DNA from: Paraburkholderia phenoliruptrix
Lineage (GTDB): Bacteria; Pseudomonadota; Gammaproteobacteria; Burkholderiales; Burkholderiaceae
DNA: 64,000 nucleotides
Reading direction: 5' to 3'
NCBI RefSeq assembly: GCF_019511605.1
Contig: NZ_JAEUAV010000005.1
Location: forward strand, 225,854-289,853
Below are positions 58,506 through 64,000 of the stretch, piece by piece; the stretch's first letter is position 1, and each line of letters opens with the position of its first letter. Below the pieces are notes generated by a model. The model searched no databases and had not been told where the DNA came from. It was given only the letters and a program-made list of their open reading frames with translations. Position numbers and translations under genes: made by a program.

Positions 58506-58534
58506 TTGCATCGGCGCCTTCCTTGTTCTATAAT
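58506..58534 (+). promoter_or_regulatory. Promoter of initiator tRNA-Met
   Basis: TTGCAT at 58506-58511 and TATAAT at 58529-58534 are 17 bases apart, a near-consensus sigma-70 promoter about 15 bases before the tRNA 5' end. Confidence 0.88.
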
Positions 58535-58549
58535 CTTTTCTTCGACGGA

Positions 58550-58626
<77 letters not shown>

Positions 58627-58732
58627 ATAGCAGCAATGCATGTAGCCGTTTGTCATAGTGCTTGTCCCATTTCGCTGTTAGGGCGTTCTCAGGACAATCG
58701 GCGCGGACCTATTCCGACATGCACAAAAAATG

Positions 58733-58756
58733 AACCCGCCTTGAGCGGGTTTTTTT
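58733..58756 (+). terminator. Terminator of tRNA-fMet
   Basis: AACCCGC pairs with GCGGGTT around CTTGA, followed by a run of seven T. Confidence 0.92.
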
Positions 58757-59215
58757 ACGTCTGTCTGTTTTGTTTGAGTGTTTGAGTCACTGCGCGTGTC
58801 TGCATCGGTCAGCGCCTGGCGTTTGTAACCTCGTGGGCGTGTTTGGCATCGCTTTTAGCGAGTTTTGACACCCGCGTGTGTACGAGACTTGTGGGCTTTG
58901 GTCATTGATGCCGTAAGCCCCTACCGCTTGCGAAGCGTCTCGCATGTCCGTTCAGGCTGCGGGCAGTTGAATTTCCAATCGGACTGTCGCCCTCGCCTAT
59001 CGTCACGCCGGCGGCGCAGCGTTGAGATCTTGCAAGGCGCGAAACCCGCCGCCGTTCTTGAGCCATACACGCGCTGGGCGCCATTGGACAGTCGTGGCCC
59101 TGCTGCTATGAATGGCTGCTCCATGCATTTACGTCATCTCTGCGCGCTCGCCCTGACTGGTAGACGAAACGCCTGCCATACCGCACCGCGCCTTTCCCGT
59201 CGAAGGCAACCCGGC
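58757..59215. other. Intergenic region tRNA-fMet / cdiB
   Basis: About 460 bases with only weak open frames and no family resemblance. It marks the transition from core genes to the CDI-type accessory region. Confidence 0.55.
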
Positions 59216-60970
59216 CTAAAACGCTGCTGTCATCTGAAACCCAACCGTCCATCGTGCAGTCGGGAAACCTGAAGGCTTGTAGATCGGCGTGCCTGCAAAA
59301 AGGTCGTAAGACACACCAACGTATTTCGCCGGCAAGCCGCCGCGAATGCCCATCACCGCACCCGCCAGTTGCGTTCCCGCCAGCGTCGCCGTGTTCGGCC
59401 CGAACACGCGTCCGTAGTCGATCCCTGCATACAGCGTCTGTCCTGTCTGGAATACCGGCCATTGCAGTTCGTTGCGCCAGTAGAAGCCGCGTTCGGCCGC
59501 GAGCATCGTTTCGCCATCGAATCCGCGGACCGTGTAGCGGCTGCCTATCGTCAGGTCGTCGATGTAGAACAGCGTGTCGTTAGTGAACTGGCCGTGGACC
59601 GTCGTCACGTAGCGAAGCGGCTGCGTCCCGATGTTGAACGGGACCGAAAGATTCGCATCCACGACGGCCATGTGAAAGCGATATGTTGGCCCCTCGGCAT
59701 ACGGGTCCGCCGTCGCGCCCAGACCACCGATGCCCTGACGGTAGGCGAGCGTACCGTCAAACTGCGCCGCAACGAGGTAATGCCGGTCGGTCGCCCCCCA
59801 TTCGAGGAACGTGTTATTGCGCGCCTGCGTCGGTATGGTTGTGTCGTCGATGAAGCTGTCGCCAAAGCGCCTGGATAGCTGCAGATACGCACCGAGTACG
59901 TCGTTCTGGCTGCGTGACATAACACGCGCGATGCGCAGCGCCGCGGTCTGCGAATTGCCGCTCGACACGAAGGTCTGGTTCACGCCTGCGATGCTCTGGT
60001 AGTAGGTGTTCGTGTTGCCAGACAGCGTCGCAGTCCAGTATCCCCAAGGCACGGAATACGAGCCGTTGAAGCCGTGCGAGCCGAGTGCCTTGTTGCCGAA
60101 CGACAGGTCCTGATTCGCGCCGACCGAGAGGATATCGTTCAGGCCGAGCGGGTTATTGACGCCGAGGCTGACGTTGCCTTGCCATTTGCCCGTCGGCTTC
60201 GTGCCCGAGTTGTCGACAGAAGCGACGAACGTCCAGGGCTTCGCGCGATTAACCGTGAGGACAACGTCACTTTCGCCCGCTACGTCAGTCGGCCGGATTT
60301 CCATGTTCACGTCCTGACTGCTGACGCGCTTCATCTGCTCAAGACCCTGTTCGAGATCGCGCAGGTTCAGCAGGTCGCCGTCGCGTGAAGGAAAGGCCGA
60401 TTTCCATGTACCACGCGTGCCTGGATCGGCAAAGCGCAGCTTGCGCACGACGCCTGGCATGAGCGCGAATTTCAGTTCGGCCGTCGACAGATCCTGTTGA
60501 GGCATCAGCACGCGCGTGGTGATGTAGCCTTCACTCAGGATCGCCTGCTGCAATCCTTTCTCAAGCGTATCGAGTCCGGCCTTGCCGACACATTGCCCGC
60601 GGTAGTGGTCGAGCCATTCACGTGCAAATGCAAAACGGTCGAGCGGCCGTTCAGATGCGCCCTGACTGCGTACTGCGTCCGGGAGATTCGGCGGCACGTC
60701 GAGCGCGAAGGAGTCGATGCGAAAGCACGGTTTCTCTGTCGGCAGTTCGGGCCAGCGTTCCAGGCGAGGGACTTCCGAGCGCACGGCCGGCGCCTGCACG
60801 GCTGCGTCGCGTTGCTGCGCGTCGCGCTGCTGCTGGATCTGCTGGTTCTGTTCGGCATTGGCGCGTGCGGCGGCTGCGGTGTCCGCGGGAGTTGGCGCGT
60901 TCTGCGCCTGACTCGCAAGTGATACCAGAGCTGTGAGCGGCAGGGCCGCCAGCCCCTTGCGTATTTTCAT
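59216..60970 (-). CDS. cdiB: Two-partner secretion outer-membrane transporter (CdiB/BcpB)
   Basis: TpsB-type Omp85 protein of 584 aa that exports a CdiA/TpsA exoprotein across the outer membrane. A signal peptide (GLAALPLTALVSLASQAQ), a Gln/Ala-rich plug helix region (about 35-55), two POTRA domains (FRIDSFALDVPPNL from about 80; LMPGVVRKLRFADPGTRGTW in the second), then a 16-strand barrel. The barrel contains the family loop motif YTVRGFDGETMLAAERGFYW (VRGF) and ends in aromatic FQMTAAF. The ATG at 60970 is chosen over a TTG three codons upstream. The frame is intact. In Burkholderia-type (bcpAIOB) loci the transporter is last, as here. Confidence 0.95.
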   Translation of the reverse strand: MKIRKGLAALPLTALVSLASQAQNAPTPADTAAAARANAEQNQQIQQQRDAQQRDAAVQAPAVRSEVPRLERWPELPTEKPCFRIDSFALDVPPNLPDAVRSQGASERPLDRFAFAREWLDHYRGQCVGKAGLDTLEKGLQQAILSEGYITTRVLMPQQDLSTAELKFALMPGVVRKLRFADPGTRGTWKSAFPSRDGDLLNLRDLEQGLEQMKRVSSQDVNMEIRPTDVAGESDVVLTVNRAKPWTFVASVDNSGTKPTGKWQGNVSLGVNNPLGLNDILSVGANQDLSFGNKALGSHGFNGSYSVPWGYWTATLSGNTNTYYQSIAGVNQTFVSSGNSQTAALRIARVMSRSQNDVLGAYLQLSRRFGDSFIDDTTIPTQARNNTFLEWGATDRHYLVAAQFDGTLAYRQGIGGLGATADPYAEGPTYRFHMAVVDANLSVPFNIGTQPLRYVTTVHGQFTNDTLFYIDDLTIGSRYTVRGFDGETMLAAERGFYWRNELQWPVFQTGQTLYAGIDYGRVFGPNTATLAGTQLAGAVMGIRGGLPAKYVGVSYDLFAGTPIYKPSGFPTARWTVGFQMTAAF

Positions 60971-60975
60971 GCTTT

Positions 60976-61077
60976 TCAAACTTCTCTCACTACTATTTTC
61001 GGGCGGGTGTACTGGATAACTACGAAGATCGAGAAGACCACACCCAGAGACGCGGCTCCAATCAGAATGGACCGCAC
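60976..61077 (-). CDS. 33-aa membrane ORF upstream of cdiB
   Basis: Too short for normal gene calling. A GTG at 61075-61077, with AGGA four bases upstream, begins MRSILIGAASLGVVFSIFVV and ends PKIVVREV, five bases before the cdiB ATG. It predicts one membrane helix and a basic C-terminus. The open frame continues upstream without a start codon, so it may instead be the tail of a broken gene. Position before cdiB equals that of bcpO, a small accessory gene, but I see no lipobox. Confidence 0.45.
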   Translation of the reverse strand: MRSILIGAASLGVVFSIFVVIQYTRPKIVVREV

Positions 61078-61132
61078 ATCGTCCTGGCCAAAAGGCGCGA
61101 GTTTGCCAGAAGACGCATTACCTCCATCTCAA

Positions 61133-61742
61133 TTACATCGGATCACGAAGCAAAGTGGTTAAGCGGGGTTTGACGATGCACGCAGCGGCGGCAATATCGT
61201 TCTGGCTCGACATCGGCGCGACGCCGCCCGCATTCTTGCCGGACGTGTTGCCGTGCGTGCTGTAGTCCGCCCCACCATCGCCCGTAATCATGCCGCCGCT
61301 GATGCCGCGCGAATGCGGGTTGTAGCTCGACGAGTTCTGGATATCGCTGTAAGTGAGCGTGCCTGTCGAAAGCGTGCTCTTCGAAGCATCTGCCTCACTT
61401 GCAATCACTGCTCCCTTCAGGTCTGTGCTTTCCGTGACGACCACGTTGAAGCCACATCATCCGCGTGGATACCAGCCTGTTCATTCACTCCGGCGTAGCT
61501 GCCGCTCGCGTTCGCGTTCATGTGGCTAAAGCTGGCGCTGCCTCCGCCCGGCTGATGCTGAAGCCGCCGCCCGTGCTCTCCTGATGCGCGCTGCTGGCCA
61601 TCGTGTCCTGCACGCTCGCGATATTCAGATTGCCGCCCAAATTGGCGCTCACCTGACGGCCGTTGACATTCGAACCGATGATGTTCGTATCGCCGCCGGA
61701 GATGATCTTTGCGGTATTCGCTGCTATCGCATACCCGATCAC
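61133..61742 (-). pseudogene. Frameshifted fragment of cdiA/bcpA
   Basis: Three reading frames together spell a hemagglutinin-repeat segment of a CdiA-type exoprotein. First frame, from 61742: AKIISGGDTNIIGSNVNGRQ and GGNLNIASVQDT. Second, shifted near 61555: PGGGSASFSHMNANASGSYA and GVNEQAGI. Third, shifted near 61445: VVTESTDLKGAVIASEADAS, TLTYSDIQNSSSYN and GISGGM, ending at 61133. Two frameshifts and missing flanks make it a remnant. It sits between the small module genes and cdiB, which suggests an older cdiA copy partly deleted. Confidence 0.85.
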
Positions 61743-61787
61743 GGTTCAGCACAACACAGATACTCATCCGCGCCCTTTATGCCGTGA

Positions 61788-61933
61788 ATGCAGATCACCG
61801 ACTCAATGCTCGAACACGCTGGCTTCCTGCCGGAAATCAGGTCCGGTTCAGTATCGACTACCGGCACGGGCATACCACCATTACCCCGGACTATGACTAC
61901 CGGGGCGCCGGCAGGTACACGACTGCGCCTTAA
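61788..61933 (+). pseudogene. symE-like toxin remnant
   Basis: On the plus strand one frame reads DSMLEHAGFLP and, after a shift near 61832, the next reads GNQVRFSIDYRHGHTTITPD. Joined, these match the core of SymE-family toxins (WLexAGFxxGxxVxVxxxxGxxxI). The N-terminus is not recognisable. SymE-like genes are frequent neighbours of CDI and other polymorphic toxin loci. The frameshift makes it non-functional as read. Confidence 0.6.
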
Positions 61934-61983
61934 ACGGAGGCCATGCTACAGCGACGCCGCAAACGCAACTGAACAGCATCCGT

Positions 61984-62019
61984 AAACAAGAAACCAGGCC
62001 GCAGCCGGGTTTGTTGTTT
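61984..62019. terminator. Imperfect hairpin after 45-aa gene
   Basis: AAACAAGAAACCAGGC and GCCGGGTTTGTTGTTT pair with two mismatches around CGCA, 13 bases past the stop of the 45-aa gene. It is related in sequence to the perfect hairpin at 63049-63093 and to the 3' end of the immunity ORF at 62317-62331. Confidence 0.75.
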
Positions 62020-62031
62020 GAACTGTGAGAC

Positions 62032-62169
62032 TCAACGTGCGAGCAGTGCATACGCGACGGCCGTTGATGCCAAGGTTATAAGCACGGCCATAAATATCCA
62101 GTGCCTGAGTCGCTCCTTCTTACTCATTTGCTTCCATTGATCGAGTGAAGGGCCGCCACCTGCCGCCAT
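62032..62169 (-). CDS. 45-aa membrane protein of CDI module
   Basis: Short ORF: MAAGGGPSLDQWKQMSKKER followed by a single predicted helix (WIFMAVLITLASTAVAYALL) and AR. The ATG at 62169 has GAGGAG seven bases upstream. The stretch W-K-x-M-[ST]-x-x-[EK]-[QR] before the helix is shared with the 41-aa protein at 63104-63229, and both are followed by related hairpins. It is probably a module-associated accessory or immunity protein. Function unknown. Confidence 0.65.
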   Translation of the reverse strand: MAAGGGPSLDQWKQMSKKERLRHWIFMAVLITLASTAVAYALLAR

Positions 62170-62183
62170 ATCTAGCTCCTCAT

Positions 62184-62309
62184 TTACTTTTGCCGCCTGC
62201 CGCACGTGCCTTTATCGTTCTTCACTTTCTTCTGCTCATCCTTGCCGCTTGCGCGTCGACGGCCGCTGATTCTATCGTTCCTCCGGATTCTTCAGCGTAT
62301 CGTCGGCCG
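62184..62309 (-). pseudogene. Possible degenerate toxin tail
   Basis: Between the immunity candidate and the 45-aa gene, two adjacent frames read SGRRYAEESGGTIESAAVDA and then GKDEQKKVKNDKGTCGRRQK, ending TAA at 62184. The polar, Lys/Glu/Gly-rich style fits the end of a CdiA-type C-terminal region, but I cannot assign a family. Confidence 0.3.
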
Positions 62310-62516
62310 CTAGCTGGCTGGGTTTGTTGTTTTTGCGTACATCGATGCGTCTTCGTCCACTATTGCTTTGGGCAGGAACTCGCGGCCACGTTTCACGACC
62401 TCACCCCACTGCTCTACAGTCAATGCAACGTTTTTATCATTCGCATAAAACGTAAATGTAAGCTGCTTTTCCTCGGTAACACCTATTTCCATAAAAGGAT
62501 TACTTTTGCCCTCCAT
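62310..62516 (-). CDS. Candidate CDI immunity protein (68 aa)
   Basis: Soluble, acidic 68-aa ORF: MEGKSNPFMEIGVTEEKQLT, then FTFYANDKNVALTVEQWGEV and VKRGREFLPKAI. The ATG overlaps, in another frame, the last codons of an orphan toxin tail (stop 62500-62502), as is usual for CdiA/CdiI pairs. No strong Shine-Dalgarno is seen, which fits coupling. The last nine residues (YAKTTNPAS) are encoded by one arm of the hairpin repeat found elsewhere in this region, so the native C-terminus may have been replaced. Confidence 0.6.
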   Translation of the reverse strand: MEGKSNPFMEIGVTEEKQLTFTFYANDKNVALTVEQWGEVVKRGREFLPKAIVDEDASMYAKTTNPAS

Positions 62517-62671
62517 ATAGACACAGATTTATCACTTGCACATCTTTAAATGGTTCACTTGCTGCATTCCGCAAATCACTGGTGTTGCCATTGTTTGCAG
62601 ACGACTGGCCATCAGCGTTCCCACTATTGAGCGTCGCATTACCCGGCCCATATCCCGATACAGCGTCTATT
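62500..62671 (-). pseudogene. Orphan CdiA C-terminal (toxin) tail
   Basis: An open frame without start reads SGYGPGNATLNSGNADGQSS, then NNGNTSDLRNAASEPF and INLCLYGGQK, and stops at 62500. The Gly/Asn/Ser-rich linker followed by a short end resembles a truncated CdiA C-terminal region. It overlaps the start of the 68-aa immunity candidate. An upstream stop and the neighbouring mobile-element fragment cut it off from any cdiA. Confidence 0.55.
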
Positions 62672-63032
62672 CAATGCTCATAGTGAAGACGTCTCCGGAA
62701 ACATTCTTGATGTCACCCTGAGAAAGTAGCCCTTTGATAAGCTCAGATGCCACTGCTACCAGGTACTTCATGTGGTCACGCCGCATGCGCGTCCTGTTGT
62801 CCATGAAGGTCAACTGCTCCGCGTAGGGATTCACGACATGCACCGGTTTCAGCAGCCGCTGCGCATTGCGATGCAGTTCAATGATGTGCTGCCGGTCCGC
62901 TTCGGCCAGCAATCCTTCGAGCGTCTGTTTCATCCGCTGCCGCACGTGTATCTCACGCGTCTGCTCGCGGCTCTCGTTGATCGTCAGCACCAGGCACCGG
63001 TTCGAGGTCCAGTTCGGCAGGCTCGTCATCAC
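62667..63032 (-). pseudogene. Fragment of mobile-element primase/helicase-like protein
   Basis: A 121-codon frame: MMTSLPNWTSNRCLVLTINE, EIHVRQRMKQTLEGLLAEAD, IIELHRNAQRLLKPVHVVNP and RTRMRRDHMKYLVAVASELI. From memory this matches an internal part of large CHC2-zinc-finger/primase-like proteins carried by integrative elements; these are several times longer. Both ends are missing, so it is a relic of an insertion into the CDI locus. The family name needs a search. Confidence 0.5.
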
Positions 63033-63048
63033 ACCGGATTGAATGACA

Positions 63049-63093
63049 CTACAAACAGCAAACCCAGCTCAAGGCTGGGTTTGCTGTTTGTAG
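63049..63093. terminator. Perfect 20-bp hairpin after 41-aa gene
   Basis: CTACAAACAGCAAACCCAGC pairs base for base with its complement at 63074-63093 around the loop TCAAG. It begins 11 bases past the stop of the 41-aa gene. It could terminate transcription or act as a recombination or structural element; it lacks a long T-run. Confidence 0.85.
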
Positions 63094-63103
63094 GTGTATA
63101 GAC

Positions 63104-63229
63104 TCAGAAGAAGAACTTCTTTACTAAGAGCAAAGCCAAGATACACAGAACAACACCGACGAATACTTTATAAGTCGCCTTCTGTTCCGGAGTCATGCGT
63201 TTCCACTCTTCGTCCGTTGGCCCTCGCAT
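63104..63229 (-). CDS. 41-aa membrane protein directly after the CdiA C-terminus
   Basis: Short ORF: MRGPTDEEWKRMTPEQKATY then the hydrophobic VFVGVVLCILALLLV and KKFFF. The ATG at 63229 has GGAGGATCGAG upstream and lies 15 bases after the cdiA stop, the position of the immunity gene. It is a candidate immunity protein for the adjacent C-terminal domain, or an accessory membrane protein, since a related 45-aa protein occurs at 62032-62169. Confidence 0.68.
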   Translation of the reverse strand: MRGPTDEEWKRMTPEQKATYKVFVGVVLCILALLLVKKFFF

Positions 63230-63244
63230 CTCGATCCTCCATCA

Positions 63245-64000
63245 TCACTTTTTATCGTTAAGCGGAGTCGAATGACTCCAAGGCACAATACCCGCTGTAA
63301 TCCCTCCGGGCGAGGTAACACCTAGTTCCACGGCTGTTGAACCTCCATAAGCGTGGGTAACCGCGCCCATCAAATTCACACTACCAAAGGGAATGGAGAC
63401 ATAGAACTGGTTCCCATCCCCATTCATGAATGCATTAGTCGACGACGCATTACTCGCCCCCCAAATCCAACCAAGCGTGGCCGTAGCTCCTGGTGCCCAC
63501 GATGCGGGTGGGAATGACTGACTAACACTGTATGACGTATAGATAGTACCGTCGTAGAGATTCACCGCACCGCCCACTGCGCCTGACAGGCTACCTGCAC
63601 CGACAGTTGCGTAATTAGGCTGGAGAGTACCAGCGGCAGCATCTGCATTTGCCCCCTGCGCCTGAATCGCCGCATTCAGCGTTGCATCGCTGCACTGCGC
63701 GCCTGCCCCACATACCGTCGACACCAGATCCTTGCCGATACCGAACGGGTTGCCCGTGCCGCCCTTGCCATCACCATTGCCAGTGCTGCGGTTATACAGG
63801 TCCGCATTCGATGCCGTGAACGCACCAGCACTACCGCCGACCAGGGCACCACCCGCTCCGGCCAGCACATTCGACACCACATTACCCAGCGTCATCGAAC
63901 CCGTTGCTTCGCCAATCTGGTCTGCAAGACCGTTCAGCTTACCCGCAAACGCCGAAGCAAATCCCGCCCCCGCCGCGCCCGCTGCCGCACTTCCTATGCC
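63245..64000 (-). CDS. cdiA: CdiA/BcpA exoprotein, C-terminal end (partial)
   Basis: The frame is open from the window edge to 63245 (251 residues). The first part is the conserved glycine/alanine-rich pretoxin region (GSAAAGAAGAGFASAFAG; SNVLAGAGGALVGGSAGAF). At 63791-63808 it reads NADLYN, matching the Burkholderia Nx(E/Q)LYN junction with Asp in the third position. The 181 residues after it are the variable C-terminal domain: GKDLVSTVCGAGAQCSD, LSGAVGGAVNLYDGTIYT, ATLGWIWGASNASSTNAF, and VTHAYGGSTAVELGVTSPGG. From memory this resembles domains labelled polymorphic toxin type 22; a search must confirm. No nuclease motif is evident. Several kb of N-terminal sequence lie outside the window. 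Confidence 0.85.
   Translation of the reverse strand, partial: GIGSAAAGAAGAGFASAFAGKLNGLADQIGEATGSMTLGNVVSNVLAGAGGALVGGSAGAFTASNADLYNRSTGNGDGKGGTGNPFGIGKDLVSTVCGAGAQCSDATLNAAIQAQGANADAAAGTLQPNYATVGAGSLSGAVGGAVNLYDGTIYTSYSVSQSFPPASWAPGATATLGWIWGASNASSTNAFMNGDGNQFYVSIPFGSVNLMGAVTHAYGGSTAVELGVTSPGGITAGIVPWSHSTPLNDKK

Noticed and set aside
58865..59272. A 135-codon plus-strand ORF before cdiB
   Set aside because: No ribosome site or family likeness; it overlaps the end of cdiB antisense.
62145..62549. Plus-strand ORF with an apparent lipobox (LILAAC)
   Set aside because: It runs antisense through the immunity candidate and the 45-aa gene, both with better signals on the minus strand; the rest has no protein-like pattern.

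Overview
The window is GC-rich, gene-dense chromosomal DNA of a beta-proteobacterium in the Burkholderiaceae, most likely Paraburkholderia or Burkholderia. The reasons are the arn (L-Ara4N) cluster with arnA split into two genes, the rpsF-priB-rpsR-rplI cluster, the sbp-cysTWA-cysB arrangement, a PIN-PhoH protein, and a Burkholderia-type contact-dependent inhibition (CDI) locus. The species assignment is inference; the gene families are read from the translations.

Layout. 1-4.0 kb (minus): alaA-like aminotransferase, hom and the start of thrC. 4.5-13.5 kb (plus): an Mth938-domain protein, a 17-bp tandem repeat, then the L-Ara4N lipid A modification operon (arnT, an SMR flippase-like gene, arnB, arnC, formyltransferase, decarboxylase, arnD) and a bcp peroxiredoxin. 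13.8-19.2 kb: PIN-PhoH ATPase, NlpC/P60 lipoprotein, hldA heptose kinase (minus), and a short-chain dehydrogenase relative without its catalytic residues. 19.4-24.2 kb (minus): Pit phosphate transporter with its DUF47 partner, dnaB, and the ribosomal cluster. 24.5-29.4 kb: a LysR regulator divergent from the glyoxylate pathway genes gcl-hyi-glxR. 30.0-36.9 kb: a Kbp-like BON-LysM protein, asparaginase, and the sulfate uptake operon sbp-cysT-cysW-cysA-cysB. 37.2-44.7 kb: lexA with two SOS boxes, small hypotheticals, a universal stress protein, a NodI/NodJ-like ABC exporter, an aldo/keto reductase and a Gly/His-rich lipoprotein. 45.1-46.7 kb is an AT-rich patch with a methyltransferase and a small phage-like ORF next to tRNA-His. 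46.9-58.6 kb: dusA, several small exported or hypothetical proteins, a Mop protein with ssuBCD sulfonate genes, a 3-hydroxyisobutyryl-CoA hydrolase-like enzyme, an SMR efflux protein, UPF0303, and initiator tRNA-Met.

59.2-64.0 kb is the accessory part and the most interesting stretch. On the minus strand it reads: the 3' end of a cdiA/bcpA gene with a NADLYN junction and a glycine-rich C-terminal domain; a 41-aa membrane protein; a perfect 20-bp hairpin; a fragment of a mobile-element gene; an orphan toxin tail overlapping a 68-aa immunity candidate; a second small membrane protein with a similar hairpin; a plus-strand symE-like remnant; a frameshifted cdiA fragment; a 33-aa membrane ORF; and an intact cdiB/bcpB transporter. 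It looks like a CDI locus that has collected and partly eroded several toxin/immunity modules.

A second theme is short degenerate tandem arrays (9-17 bp units, each with its own sequence), mostly between genes. One of them builds the hydrophobic signal sequence of a lipoprotein.

Functionally, the core genes link amino acid synthesis (threonine, alanine), envelope modification (L-Ara4N, LPS heptose, peptidoglycan hydrolase), sulfur uptake (sulfate and sulfonates), phosphate uptake, DNA replication and the SOS response.
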